From Serripes groenlandicus (lineage: Eukaryota > Mollusca > Bivalvia > Cardiida > Cardiidae), in contig JASEVX010000001.1 of assembly GCA_031761405.1 (NCBI GenBank), positions 203,659,675 to 203,723,674 on the forward strand: a stretch of 64,000 nt of DNA. The letters run 5' to 3'. Below the pieces are notes generated by a model, which worked only from the letters and a program-made list of their open reading frames with translations, searched no databases and had not been told where the DNA came from. The position numbers were made by a program, and so were the translations under genes. Shown in pieces: positions 40,833 through 51,599 of the stretch; position 1 is the stretch's first letter, and each line of letters starts with the position of its first letter.

Positions 40833-41530
40833 ATGAATGCGGTGCTCCCACTTAAGTTGCTCGCACAACAAGTCGTTACCAAGCAGACAGTTGAAGAGAC
40901 TGACTTTGATTTTATGAAAGATGTTGTACAAAAACCAGATTGTCTTGAGTACAATTTATATAATGTTTCCCTTGCTCGTTACTACGTACCACCCTTGATA
41001 TACCTTGTACAATCTCATCCCGATACGATTATGACAGCCATGGCAGAAGCACAACGGATAACAGAAAATTCTTATCAAGCGTTTGTGCAAGTCACTGGTG
41101 ACTAACAACTCTACTAAGTATATTTAGATGTGAAAGGAGCATATGTCAAATGTCATCCAGCGTCAATGAGGAATGCATTCATTAATGAGTAGTGTAGGCT
41201 CAATTTGAACTATAATGGAGAGCAGTGGGCTTCCGGATATTCTGAAAGATGTCTTCAGTGGTGTCGGAAAGATGTTGACTGGGGGCAAATATCCTCAAAA
41301 CATTCGTGCATTACACATGCTTGCTGAAGCATTACTCATATGTGTTATTAGATGACCACATCCTTATTTCAAAAGGTGCATTGCTGAAGGTGCTGGAAGA
41401 CCTAGCTGACAGAACCAAGAAAACAAAAGCTTTAGGGTCAATTTTGACCAAAATTGCCACTAAAATTAAAGCAAGTAAGAACAAATCAATACACCTGTTA
41501 CATAGTTTCTCCACACATGTCAATTGATAA
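40833..41530 (+). pseudogene. frameshifted pseudogene of an unassigned repetitive invertebrate protein
   Basis: Three coding-like segments follow one another on the plus strand. The first is an open frame at 40833-41105 (starts MNAVLPLKLLAQQ; contains PDTIMTAMAEAQRITEN). The second is a stretch near 41220-41355 reading LPDILKDVFSGVGKMLTGGK then PQNIRALHMLAEALL. After a frame change at about 41350 the third reads GALLKVLEDLADRTKKTKAL to a stop at 41527. Segment order and composition look like one protein broken by frameshifts and a stop. Similar uncharacterised proteins appear in many copies in invertebrate genomes, as far as I remember, so a mobile-element origin is likely. I assign no function. 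Confidence 0.4.
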
Positions 41531-43589
41531 CGATCTATGTTATCAATCAATACTACCCAAACAATAATTCGTCAACGTAACATTCAGTACTTTAATTGTT
41601 ATTAATTGTATGTCAGAGTCAATAAAATGCATTTAATTCAACTGAAATGAAGAAAGCTTAACTCATATTGAACAACGCCACAGGAAAACTGACATTCGGA
41701 AATAATCTACAATTGAACATCCAGATCAGCATGAGCAGTTTGATTAATAATTAAACGGTACACATTAAACCCATTCGCTGTACAGTATGTACACGTTAGG
41801 ACTTGCTCGTTATCGTTATCATTTTGGGAATGGTGAGCAGAATGCCCCTATCTCATAGCTTAACAATTGCAAAAATGCGTGAGGTTGAGTTTTTGATTGG
41901 TTGCCTTCTGACGCATCTAGTTCATACAAACAATAAAGTAATTTCCTCCCATTTTCTTTATTAAGACAAAAGAAGTTTTAACTGTTGGTCAATATACAGA
42001 AAGTCAACACTATGTTTAACTTCAATGCCAATATTGTTTAACGATCGAGCATGCTGTTAGCCGGTGCAAATGCAACAGGTCAGATTTGAAGTCTCGAGTA
42101 TAAAAAGATGAAGCTATTGCTTTTATTACGAATTTTACTACTTATAATTAAGATAATTCAAATCTTCCGAATACATCTACTGCTTCTAATTATTGAAAGG
42201 ACGTTGAATAAACACAAACTTATCTGAAAATACATTTGGCTCATTGGGTTCACTGATTGCTTAATTTAGAAGGTCACTCGATCTGGGTTTGTATGATAAA
42301 ATGGTGCTTTGGCTTAGGTCCAGGTGTATGCACTGAAGCCAACTGATTCTCAAGTTACAGCTTACCATGACCTATAACCAACGGCTAGTCATGATCGTAG
42401 TTCCCCGATGTAGGAATGATCTTGTTGGTACTACACAATGGAAACTTATGAAATGCATGAAAAGGGACTTCTATTATATAGCTTCTGTGTTCCCCACTCC
42501 TTTTATTGTTTATTGTTTGGTCAGACATCTTACCACGAATGTCCTGGAGAGGCCTAGAATCGAATAAATTGAACTTGGAAAAAAATGAATAACAAAGAGA
42601 AACCTATTAATAGGGCTGCACGTAACAGTGTAAGGAATGTCTCGAATAGTAGATCAATTAGATATGAAAAAGATACCAAAACAAGTGTCCTAATATCATA
42701 TGACGGGGTTGATTCACCTTACCCCAGTTGGTAATAACATTTAACGTAACACTATGGCTGGAGCAGTGTCCACTTTCTCTAAGATTGATGACACAGAGGT
42801 CTGTCTTTGAAGCTAATAAATAGGCCGCTAAATGGTGGACAAATATATATTTAATGTGCTGTGGTGGCATCGGGTGTCACGAACGAGGTGCTTGGAACTG
42901 TGATGAGCTTTCTTGCATGGCATGCCAAGGATGAAGGAGCAATCCAAGGAGGCTTCTCACAGGTTTCCAACAATCCAAAGTTTCATTTATAACTTTGTTT
43001 TTTTAGCACGTACCATTGATACAATTATTTATAGGGGAGGGGATATCCAGAACAGCAGAGGATTTCCTCTATTAGCGCATCTCTCGCGGAAACTACGTTT
43101 AGGCATTGTATTTGTTGTGCATAGTTGTGCAGTTAAAAAATAGATGCTTGATAAGAGTATGTATTGATGTGGACTGGAATAAAGGTGGGGAATGCCATGG
43201 TTTCATACAAGACTACTGCACAAAGGTCTTACGATCACTCGGCTGTCCACCCTGATGGCTGGATACCAATTGCGTCAACATATCTCCACAACTATAGTGT
43301 AAATAATGTGTATTGTTATTATTTCTAGTCTCTGAATAATTGTGTTGTATTTGATGATTTTACTTTCATGTTCGCATATTCTTGTGTCGGCACCCTAAAG
43401 TAATACACATTATGGCCGTAGCTATAATCTCAGTTATTTTGGGAATGACAAACCTTTCTAAATCGTGTTTTATAAAAGAAATCATGTTGTCATTTTCTTG
43501 CGTCGGCATCCTAAAATAACTAGAGATTGCTTTTTTGAAAAAGCGCTTGTCTCCCTATTAGTGTGGTCGTAGGGGAGGAAAAGCAATGA
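41531..43589. other. no gene recognised
   Basis: Only short ORFs with no recognisable domain. Two imperfect direct repeats near 43370-43520 share CTTGYGTCGGCAYCCTAAA. Nothing else could be identified. Confidence 0.5.
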
Positions 43590-44823
43590 TGGAGTCAAAC
43601 GACCTTCGACCTTGTGACTTCAAAATCAAATAAAGTCAGTAAGGTTCATATCTACTGGTTAGGACCAACCTGCACACCAGGTATGAAGTTCCTCGACATT
43701 AGCATTCTTTAGTTATTGAGCGGAAACCATTTTTCAGCTGAAGGTTACCATGACCTAGTGACCTCAAAATTAATAGGGGTCATCTGCTGGTGGTGACCGA
43801 CTTGCACACCAAGTATTAACTTCCATGGCTAAAGCATTCTGTGGAGGACAGTGGTGCGGAGGTAGAGCGTCGGCCTCTCGTACCAACGGTCCCTGGTTCG
43901 AGTCCCGTGACGAGCGGGTCCTGACTTTGGGATTTTTCCACACAAACGGCGCAAGTACTGGTCAAGTCACCAGGAAGCAGACATCGAGCGTAATTAATAT
44001 AAGCACAAGGCTTGTTTCGCAATCGATGTAAAATAAATAAGTTTAAATTAAAGCATTCTACAGTTATTAAGCAAAAACTATTTCTCAGCTCATTGTTAAT
44101 GTGCCCTTGACCTTTGACCTTGTGACCTCAAAATCAAACAAAATCAATAAGGGTCATCTATTGGTTAGGACTAACCTGCACACAAGGTATGAAGTTCCTC
44201 GACATAAGCATTCTTTATTGTCACTGTGACCTTTCAGCTTAAGGTCACTGTGACCTTAACTTTAGATGTACTGACCTCACAAAATAAAGGGGTCTTCTAC
44301 TGGACATGGCAAACCTTCATACCAAGTAAGAAGTTTTTCGGCCAAAGCGTTCTTCAGTTATTGAGCGGAAACCATTTTTTACCTCACAAGGTCACCTTGA
44401 CCTTGATCTTTGACCTTCTGACATCAAAATTAATAGGAGTCATCTACTGGTCATGACCAACCTGCATATCAAGTATGAAGTTTATACGCCTAACTGTTCT
44501 TCAGTTATTGAGCGGAAACAAGTGTGATGGACGTGACTTTGACCACTGTGACCTTGACCTTTGACCTAGTAATCTCAAAATCAATAGACGTCATTTTCTG
44601 GTAGTGACCAACCTGCACACCAAGTATGAAGTTCCTGGGCCCAGACAAAAACAGTTTGTCAGCTCATTGTCAATGTGACCTTTCAGCTCAAGGTCACGGT
44701 GACCTTGACTTTAAACGTACTGACCTCAAAATCAATAGGGGACAGCTACTGGTCATGACCAACCTGCATACCAAGTATGAAGTTCCTCGGCCTAAGCGTT
44801 CTTCAGTTATTGAGCGGAAGCAA
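43590..44823 (+). repeat. tandem repeat of about 140-bp monomers rich in TGACCT half-sites
   Basis: About seven diverged monomers follow the order GACCTTTGACCT, GTGACCTCAAAATCAATAGG, GGTCATCTACTGGTCATGAC, AACCTGCATACCAAGTATG, AAGTTCCTCGGCCTAAGC, TTCTTCAGTTATTGAGCGGA. Perfect TGACCTTTGACCT occurs at 44108-44120 and 44555-44567, with a one-mismatch copy at 44404-44416. The array ends in a GGAC/GGAA microsatellite and is split by a SINE at 43841. ORFs in it are incidental. Confidence 0.85.
43841..44048 (+). mobile_element. tRNA-derived SINE with 11-bp target duplication
   Basis: The head carries a box A-like TGGTGCGGAGGTAGAGCG (from 43852) and a perfect box B GGTTCGAGTCC (43895-43905). A tRNA-unrelated body and an A/T-rich tail (AAAATAAATAAG) follow. 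TAAAGCATTCT flanks it at 43830-43840 and 44049-44059, and the surrounding monomer reads straight through once the insert and one duplicate are removed. That is direct evidence of retroposition. Confidence 0.85.
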
Positions 44824-44925
44824 GTGTGACAGACGGAAGGACGGAAGGACGGAAGGACGGAGGGACGGAATGACGGAAGGACGGAAGGACGGAAGGACGG
44901 AGGGACGGATGGACGAACGGAACGG
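44824..44925. repeat. GGAC/GGAA octamer microsatellite
   Basis: About ten copies of GGACGGAA and variants close the preceding repeat array. Confidence 0.95.
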
Positions 44926-45181
44926 GCAAAAACAATATGTCACACCCATGTATGGGGGAGACATAATTATGTCTGTGTCATTTTGTTTTTCCGTGACATT
45001 TTAGAAGTCCTACAACATAAGATTGAATGAACCAATAGCGAACTATGAATGTCACTATTTTACCGCACAGCAAATGAATGTATACGTTATTTATTGTCGC
45101 GCTTTGCAGAAAAGAGATGTACGGCCATGTTTTGTACGACAAGGAACTTGTCATGAACTTGTATTACAATAACAACCATAT

Positions 45182-45428
45182 CGAGGGCTTGGCGTGAAAC
45201 GGTTGTTACTAAAATGCTATTTTGAAAACCCTGGTTTAGGGGCAATTTTGACCAATTTGTAAACAACGCAAATTTAGGTGCCATTGCTCAGAACGAGCAA
45301 TGGCACCTAAATTTCCATTGTTTACCAAGTAAAATGATTTAACGCTTATAAAGACTTTATGGCGAGGTGATTAACCTTGGTAAAAAAAATACCAATTTAA
45401 GTTACAACCGTTTCACGCCAAGCCCTCG
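45182..45428. mobile_element. palindromic MITE (CGAGGGCTTGG ends), copy 2, 4-bp TSD ATAT
   Basis: Same family as 39240-39485, with the interior in the opposite orientation. ATAT at 45178-45181 and 45429-45432 is the target duplication. The inner hairpin GGTGCCATTGCTC with its complement is intact. Confidence 0.85.
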
Positions 45429-45779
45429 ATATACCCTTAAGGTTAGAATTTAAATTATTAATATTGAGTGATGTCATTATGTCAAACCTTTACAAATTAG
45501 ACTTCTATATATAGCTCAAAACTTTTATAGCATTACTTCACTACCTATTTTCGGATTATTTTCTTAAAATATAATCGAGGCATAAATTGAATTATAGATT
45601 TCAGCCGATTATATTTCGGATTGATCTTATAAAACATGTAAAGCCTATACGCACTTTATAAGTATGTCTGAGAAGGCTCAAAAGTGTAACTATTCATGTT
45701 TCCCAACATCATTTCAACTCTGTAAACAATTAAGGTATATTTCCAAATTTCTAAATGTCAATTTGTTTTTCTCAGATGC

Positions 45780-46095
45780 TTGCTTGTAAAGCAGATGACT
45801 TTCAAAATATCATAGCAGGTCAATTGTTCAAGACACTTCGAAAGAAAAAAAACATGTGTTCCAGAGCTCTAGATAAGGGGTATGTTTCATGATATAAAAC
45901 CCATTCTTTTGAGTACCCACAACATATGATTTGGTTGATTAATAAGATAAATATTGTGGGGAAAAGACCTTTTCACTCCCTCTTATCTAGTCCTCTGATG
46001 TGTAACACCTCAGAAATGCTATACCGATTACCAATCCTAATAAGCACGGTGAAATTTGTGGACGACCATTTTTTTTTTTTATTTGGTTTATATTG
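45780..46095 (+). repeat. dispersed repeat, copy a
   Basis: Shares with 46663-46800 the strings CAGATGACTTTCAAAATATC and CCTCAGAAATRCTATWCC, followed by a similar T-rich tail. The two copies are imperfect. Function and family are unknown. The stretch 46096-46662 between the copies holds no gene. Confidence 0.5.
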
Positions 46096-46662
46096 ATTTA
46101 CGCCTTTTCAAAAACATATATTTCAGTTATATCACGGGGGACTGTGCATTTATTTTTACGTATACTAGAGAGTGCCTTGATCAAGTGATAAGCGATAGAG
46201 CGATAACGAAGCCCAGACACACTGTCACCGACCCTGCGCAATATCCAATTGTACAGGGTGGAATACTGCCCGGAGAGTAGGAATACGGGATTCGATTTAC
46301 ACTCCTAGGTTGAAAGACGGTAACACGTAATTTCCCTTCTTGGCGTCTGGAATTAAGGAGATGCCATTTATGGTAATATGAAGGCGTAATTGTGTTTTAC
46401 ACTGCACTAAGCAATATATAGACCGGATCCTGACCGTTTTGCAAATACAAATATTACCATGACTTCATTTTGCTTTTTGCAAAGCAGGCTCTAAAACTAT
46501 AAACGTTTAATCTGTGCTCAGGATTAGTGCTCAGTGTTCTGATTGGTCGGAAGCAAATTCATTCTCCAAATAAATTGACTAATCAGAAAACCTTAATTGG
46601 AGCATGGAGTTCATTTCTGATCACTGAGAACGTTATCAGAGTTTTATAGTTTCAGAACCAGA

Positions 46663-46800
46663 TGACTTTCAAAATATCACAAGGGGTAAATTGCTGAGGA
46701 CATTTAAAAAGAAATGTGTATAACCTCAGAAATACTATTCCAGTTAACAAGAACGAGGAGATTAGTGAAAGACCAAATTTAGATTTGGTTCATATTGTTA
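46663..46800 (+). repeat. dispersed repeat, copy b (internally shorter)
   Basis: Same landmarks as the copy at 45780, with about 180 bp less between them. Confidence 0.5.
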
Positions 46801-46863
46801 AATAGAGTGGGGGTGGGATTCAAGAAGAAAATAGAAACTATGATAAAACTACATGTTCGTAAA

Positions 46864-47080
46864 TTAACCCTTTCCCTCATACAACCATTCTGCAGCAGAC
46901 GACTTATTATTGAACATATTTTGTCAAAAGATAGAAATCTCTATAATTGAATGGGTAACCTATGACTAAAAGTTAAAAAAACATTGTGCCAAACTAGAAT
47001 TTCTTCTGTTGTCACTATGTTTTCAAAAAGCCGTCTGCTGCAGAGGCGTCAAAATGTGTTTATACGAGGGAAAGGGTTAA
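46864..47080. mobile_element. TTAA-flanked palindromic MITE, copy 2
   Basis: TTAA flanks CCCTTTCCCTCATAC and the inverted end TATACGAGGGAAAGGG. Full length for the family (about 210-220 bp between the TTAAs). Orientation is opposite to the copies at 47125, 50126 and 51196. Confidence 0.85.
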
Positions 47081-47124
47081 CAAGGTTAACATGCGTCAGA
47101 TCAGTATCAGGTTGAGAGCGGAGG

Positions 47125-47347
47125 TTAACCCTTTCCTTCATACAGACGCTTTCTGACGCCTCTGCAGCAGACGGCTTTTTGAAAACATAGTGACAAAAGA
47201 AGAAATTGCACAAAACGTGCAATTTCTCCTTTTGCCACAATGTTTTACACTTTTTGTCATCCATTCAATTATGGAGGTTTCCTATATTTTGACAAAATAC
47301 GTTCAAAGTCGTCTGCTGCAGAATTGTCGTATGAGGGAAAGGGTTAA
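47125..47347. mobile_element. TTAA-flanked palindromic MITE, copy 3
   Basis: Well preserved. Ends are CCCTTTCCTTCATA and TATGAGGGAAAGGG between TTAAs, with a GAAATTGCAC/GTGCAATTTC centre. Only 44 bp separate it from the previous copy. Confidence 0.88.
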
Positions 47348-47473
47348 ATAACTTCCCTTTTGTACCATTAATTAGGTCGTGAAATACCGGATGTTACCGA
47401 GATGCGATTGAAAGTGGCGTAAAAAAGTTATTCAAACAAACAAGACCAAACAACGATGATACAATCAAGATAA

Positions 47474-48413
47474 TACCCCTATCACACCAGAGGTAAGTCC
47501 ATGAAGACCCCGCTGTGTCCATGAAAAAAGGCAAAACGCAGTGCGAACTCCTAGAACGTACTGAGGACGCAGTGGGGACTTTTCATTGACGTGATATTGT
47601 CTCCATGGTCTCCGGAGACGTTGACTTTGGACATGTTCAAAACCCACGTAGCGCGGACCTGGCCCGAACAGGATGCAGTAAGGACCCTACTTAGGACATA
47701 CTAACAGCGCCATTGACGTAGCAGAGACTTAGCGGAGACGCTGTATTGACGGTTAGAGCGTAGTGACAACTCCATCCTTGTCTACTGCGCGTCCACTTCG
47801 CAAATGCAGTTATCGCTACGTCCTCGCTACGTCCATACTACGTTACATTAGACCCCCATGAAGTAAATGCTACGTTCGTGGCACGTCCATGGTACGACAT
47901 ACCTACGTTCTCACCACGTCTATGCAAAATAGTATAAATACCAGGCACATCTACGCACTGGCACTGTTTTAGGCGGCTGGCTTGATTGACTTCAATCTTA
48001 TAGGGAGTACGTTGTTGGTGTGTGGGCGGTTTTTATGTTGCTTCATTTTCATCGGTGTTTTTAACAATAAAATAACGGGATAACTAGAAGTGGAGCTCTG
48101 TGTAGGGTCTTTCACGGCCCGTGACCTAGTCGGGCGCACAGACTCTATTTTCGGTAATCGGAAATGAAATTCTAATTTTAACAACAATATAATAATGATT
48201 TCAAGGAAATTAGTTAACATCTATAGACAAATAAACAATAGATATGTGCATGCTGTATTATAGATTAAAACATAGTTTTATAAACAATAGAAATGTGCAT
48301 AATGTACTATATATTAAACAATAGTTATATAAACGATAGGTATGTGCATGTTGTATGATATAGTAAACAATAGTAATAACACTAATCCCCTGAACCCCCT
48401 TAACCCGTAGAAG

Positions 48414-48445
<32 letters not shown>

Positions 48446-49308
48446 GAGAAAAAAAACCAAAAACCAAAACAAAAACCAACAACTTATATATATATAGGTA
48501 TATACATATATGTGTATATATCTATATATATATACTAGATAGTCTGCAAACCACTAGTCCGAAAACAATAATAGTAGTCATAACGATAGCTGCTCGCCAA
48601 ATGGCATTAATGCCGAGCGCGAGGGTAAACAACGCCAAACAACAACAACAGCACTGGCATCAGTTCTTTTCAAGTCATGGATGTGCACATGCATAATATG
48701 CTTATTCTCCAACAAATGGTTGTGAATCAACAGACTCAAGATGAGCAATTGACACTCCTGGTGATGATGAGAAGACGGAGGTATAGAAGACAACGAAGAT
48801 CTTGCTGGGTGCGTCCTTGGCTGCTTGCCGAAAGAAGACTTCTATATGGCCATTAAGACCGACTGCTGGCTGAGCTGAGAATGGAAGATCAGCAGTCATT
48901 CTTCAATTTCCTGAAAATGCTCCCAGATATGTTTGATGAACTGCTAAATAGAATTGGACCTAGAATTACCAAAGAAGACCCGCTACAGGAACACATTGGA
49001 ACCAGACCTGAAACTCACCTGACGTGGCGGACGCAGTATAGACGTAGCTACAATGCGTCTCAATCAGCACGGACGTAGCGAGGACGTATTGGGAACCATT
49101 TCGACGCCGAACGCACACATAAAACACAGTGAGTACTCCACCAACGCAACATGAACGTAGCAAGGACGTGGCGCGAACGTAGCATGGACGTGACAATTTC
49201 ACATTTTCTTTGATTTTCTTGGAGACCACGGTATTGTCGCCGAGTTCTAGCATTTTGTTTAGAACTCAAAGGACGCAGTGGGAACTTCGTTATGGTGTGA
49301 TGGGGGTA
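47474..49308 (+). mobile_element. Harbinger-type DNA transposon, internally deleted, TSD TAA
   Basis: The ends read TACCCCTATCACACCA and, inverted, TACCCCCATCACACCA. TAA at 47471-47473 and 49309-49311 is the target duplication; a 3-bp duplication (TAA or TWA) is characteristic of PIF/Harbinger. Long subterminal regions at both ends are dense in GGACGTAG/CTACGTCC motifs. The interior has an AT-rich part with a run of 31 A (48414-48444) and the start of a transposase gene. The catalytic part and the second (Myb-like) gene of autonomous elements are absent, so it could move only with help from elsewhere. Confidence 0.88.
48677..49018 (+). pseudogene. Harbinger transposase, N-terminal fragment with one nonsense codon
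   Basis: From ATG at 48677 a single frame encodes a Gln-rich start, an Arg-rich patch (MMRRRRYRRQRR), then CWVRPWL, RRLLYGH, a TAA stop, DRLLAELRMEDQQSFFNFL and DMFDELLNRIGPRITKED. The WVRPWL, FFNFL, LLNRIGPRIxKxD series is the conserved N-terminal pattern of Harbinger/HARBI1-like nucleases. The stop replaces what is usually a Tyr codon, so a single substitution explains it. After about 49018 the frame enters the terminal repeat. The DDE catalytic domain, most of a normal protein of about 350-400 residues, is gone. Confidence 0.8.
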
Positions 49309-49499
49309 TAAAGGATCAACTACACCTTCCTTACTGAAGTGTGCTATTGAATGTAGAGAATCAATAAATCGTGACAGTCAACATGAGTTTAACAGTCATT
49401 CCCAGAACTATGCATGTCCTTGCGGGATAATTCGCCGTACATATATTAACTTTGACTGATATTTCAATTTCATAATTTTCCAGTTGATCCCTTTCCCTG

Positions 49500-49838
49500 A
49501 TTCAAGCGACTTAAGAGACTTTAGCGACTTGAGAGACTTTAGAGACTTTAGCGATTTCAGAGACTTTAGAGACTTTAGAGACTTTAGAGACTTTAGCGAC
49601 TTTAGAGACTTTAGAGACTTTAGAGACTTTAGCGACTTTAGATACTTTAGCGACTTTCGCGACTTTAGAGACTTTAGCGACTTTAGATACTTTAGCGACT
49701 TTAGATACTTTAGAGACTTTAGGGACTTTAGGGACTTTAGCGACGTAAGCGACTTTAGGGACTTTAGCGACTTTAGAGACTTTAGGGACTTTAGAGACTT
49801 TAGCGACTTTAGAGACTTTAGATACTTTAGAGACGTAT
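49500..49838. repeat. 9-bp minisatellite GACTTTAGN
   Basis: About 37 copies of GACTTTAGA, GACTTTAGC and GACTTTAGG, with some ATACTTTAG. Because the period is a multiple of three, several frames stay open (Arg-Asp-Phe-Ser type on the plus strand; Lys-Ser-Leu and Lys-Val-Ser on the minus strand). I see no promoter, splice site or non-repeat coding sequence and do not call a gene. Confidence 0.92.
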
Positions 49839-50125
49839 GTGGCATTGACTCGTGAATACATTGTGGGAAAGGAGCGATTGCTTCACTTCCAACAATGTTT
49901 GTACAGTCAAATGAATTACCTATTAATTCTCACATTTACATGGTTTTCCTCATACGTTATGAAAACGGGTGACACATTTAACTTCTTATAAATCACGTCG
50001 GTTATAGGTACATGTAGGTGCGAGGTCCTGACGTAAAAAAAGTGCTACAGGTTTTGTCAGAAGTTGTACTACATGTAGGCTTGGTTCAACTGTGCAGATA
50101 TACAGGCCGTTGTGGGTTTTGACTG

Positions 50126-50355
50126 TTAACCCTTTCCCTCATATAGACGCTTTCTGACGCTTCTGCAGCAGACGGTTTTTTGAAAACATAGTGACAAAAG
50201 AGGAAATTGCACAAAACGTGCAATTTCTCCTTTTGCCACAATGTTTTCCACTTTTTGTCAAAGGTTATCCATTCAATTATGGAGATTTCCTATGTTTTGA
50301 CAAAATACGTTCAAAGTCGTCTGCTGCAAAATTGTCGTATGAGGGAACGGGTTAA
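50126..50355. mobile_element. TTAA-flanked palindromic MITE, copy 4
   Basis: TTAA on both sides; ends CCCTTTCCCTCATATAGAC and TATGAGGGAACGGG. The interior is close to the copies at 47125 and 51196. The 63-codon ORF inside is incidental. Confidence 0.88.
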
Positions 50356-50838
50356 GAGATGCAGCAGGATCCCATATTGCTTTGGGGGGAAAGTTTGAAC
50401 ATAAATGAACGCGTTTTTTTTTATCCAGTTGAACACCTTAGGAAAGAAACGAAATTACTGAGGCATTTTCCCATTTTGTATAATTTATGTTCCGGCTTGT
50501 AATTTTTCGAAGCAATCGAGATGAAAATTAAAACATAAAGTAAGTTCAGAGATAAGTTATATTTGCTTACTATGCTGATTATTGAGGAGTTAATTGTTTT
50601 GTTCACGTTATTCCATTTATCAAGATAGACATTATATATTGCATTCTGCATTTTCCCCCAAAGCAAACCACTCTTACAACGCCGTATCAAATAAGCGATT
50701 TTAACGATTTTAAACTATTTAAAAATTCAGAAGGGCAATCCTGGCATTGGCTACGCTTATTGACTTATATCGATTTGATTTAAAGGATTTCAGAATCACG
50801 TTGACACTTCTACTGCCTGGATTATAAGTGAAGTATTG

Positions 50839-50935
50839 ATGAGAAATATGGAGAAAGAAGTATATATATTACTTTTGTTTCTGTTCATGCTGTGTGGATT
50901 TGTTTATTCGCAAAAGCGGTCGGAAGCGAATACAG
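50839..50935 (+). CDS. candidate first coding exon of a secreted protein (partial)
   Basis: From ATG at 50839 the frame encodes a short polar start (MRNMEKEV), a hydrophobic core (YILLLFLFMLCGFVYS) and then QKRSEANT. This is a textbook secretory signal peptide with likely cleavage after VYS. The frame then meets ACAG|GTAAGT at 50936, a consensus animal splice donor, leaving a phase-1 junction, which is typical for introns following signal peptides in extracellular proteins. A weak TATA-like TATTTAAAAA lies near 50717. I cannot identify the protein. A possible acceptor TTTGTCTCAG at 51525-51534 is in matching phase and would give DSSSPVQSACL, but that frame runs into minisatellite and stops at 51716, so later exons may lie elsewhere. 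It could be a chance hydrophobic ORF. Confidence 0.45.
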
Positions 50936-51195
50936 GTAAGTGCCAAGGCGAATCCAGAAGGTTAATTGATTTATTCCGATAGAGACGACTCTTGCCGCCT
51001 CTGCATCAGACAGCGCATCATTATGCACAGACCTTTGTAAGATATATAAAAAAAAAAATATGGTAGATTTGAACAATTTATCATGTTCTTACGTATTACT
51101 AATGGTTTTAAATTTCGACTGTAGCTGTAATTATTTACTATTATTTTAATTACTTTTTTTTCAATTTGGAAACGACTAAAATTATATCTCATTAA
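50936..51195. other. putative intron sequence, no feature
   Basis: AT-rich. A fragment near 50980-51025 (GACGACTCTTGCCGCCTCTG, then CATCAGACAG) resembles the TTAA-MITE arm. Confidence 0.3.
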
Positions 51196-51425
51196 TTAAC
51201 CCTTTTCCTCATATAGACGCTTTCTGACGCCTCTGCAGCAGACGGCGTTTTGAAAACATAGTGACAAAAGAAGAAATTGCACAAAACGTGCAATTTCTCC
51301 TTTTACCACCATGTTTTCCACTTTTTGTCATAGGTTATCCATTCAAGTACGGAGATTTTCTATGTTTTGACAATATTCGTTCAAAGTCGTCTGCTGCATA
51401 ATTGTCGTATGAGGGAAAGGGTTAA
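51196..51425. mobile_element. TTAA-flanked palindromic MITE, copy 5
   Basis: TTAA on both sides; ends CCCTTTTCCTCATATAGAC and TATGAGGGAAAGGG, with the hairpin centre intact. If the exon at 50839 is real, this copy lies in its first intron. Confidence 0.88.
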
Positions 51426-51599
51426 GCCATTTGATAACGAGGAGAACGAAACAACTAGGTTACACAGACGGATTATTTAACGAAACTGGCTAGAAAATTA
51501 TACTTTTCAAAGTAAGATATAAGAATGTTTGTCTCAGATAGTTCTAGCCCTGTTCAATCTGCCTGTCTGGATATTTTCTATTTACGGCCGTTTATCCTT

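Noticed and set aside
42367..42567. 66-codon ORF as a possible gene
   Set aside because: No domain, no splice signals of note and no repeated occurrence. Indistinguishable from chance.
46460..46660. possible inverted-repeat element with CTCTAAAACTATAAACG and AGAGTTTTATAGTTTCAG
   Set aside because: The inverted match is short and imperfect, and no target duplication could be set.
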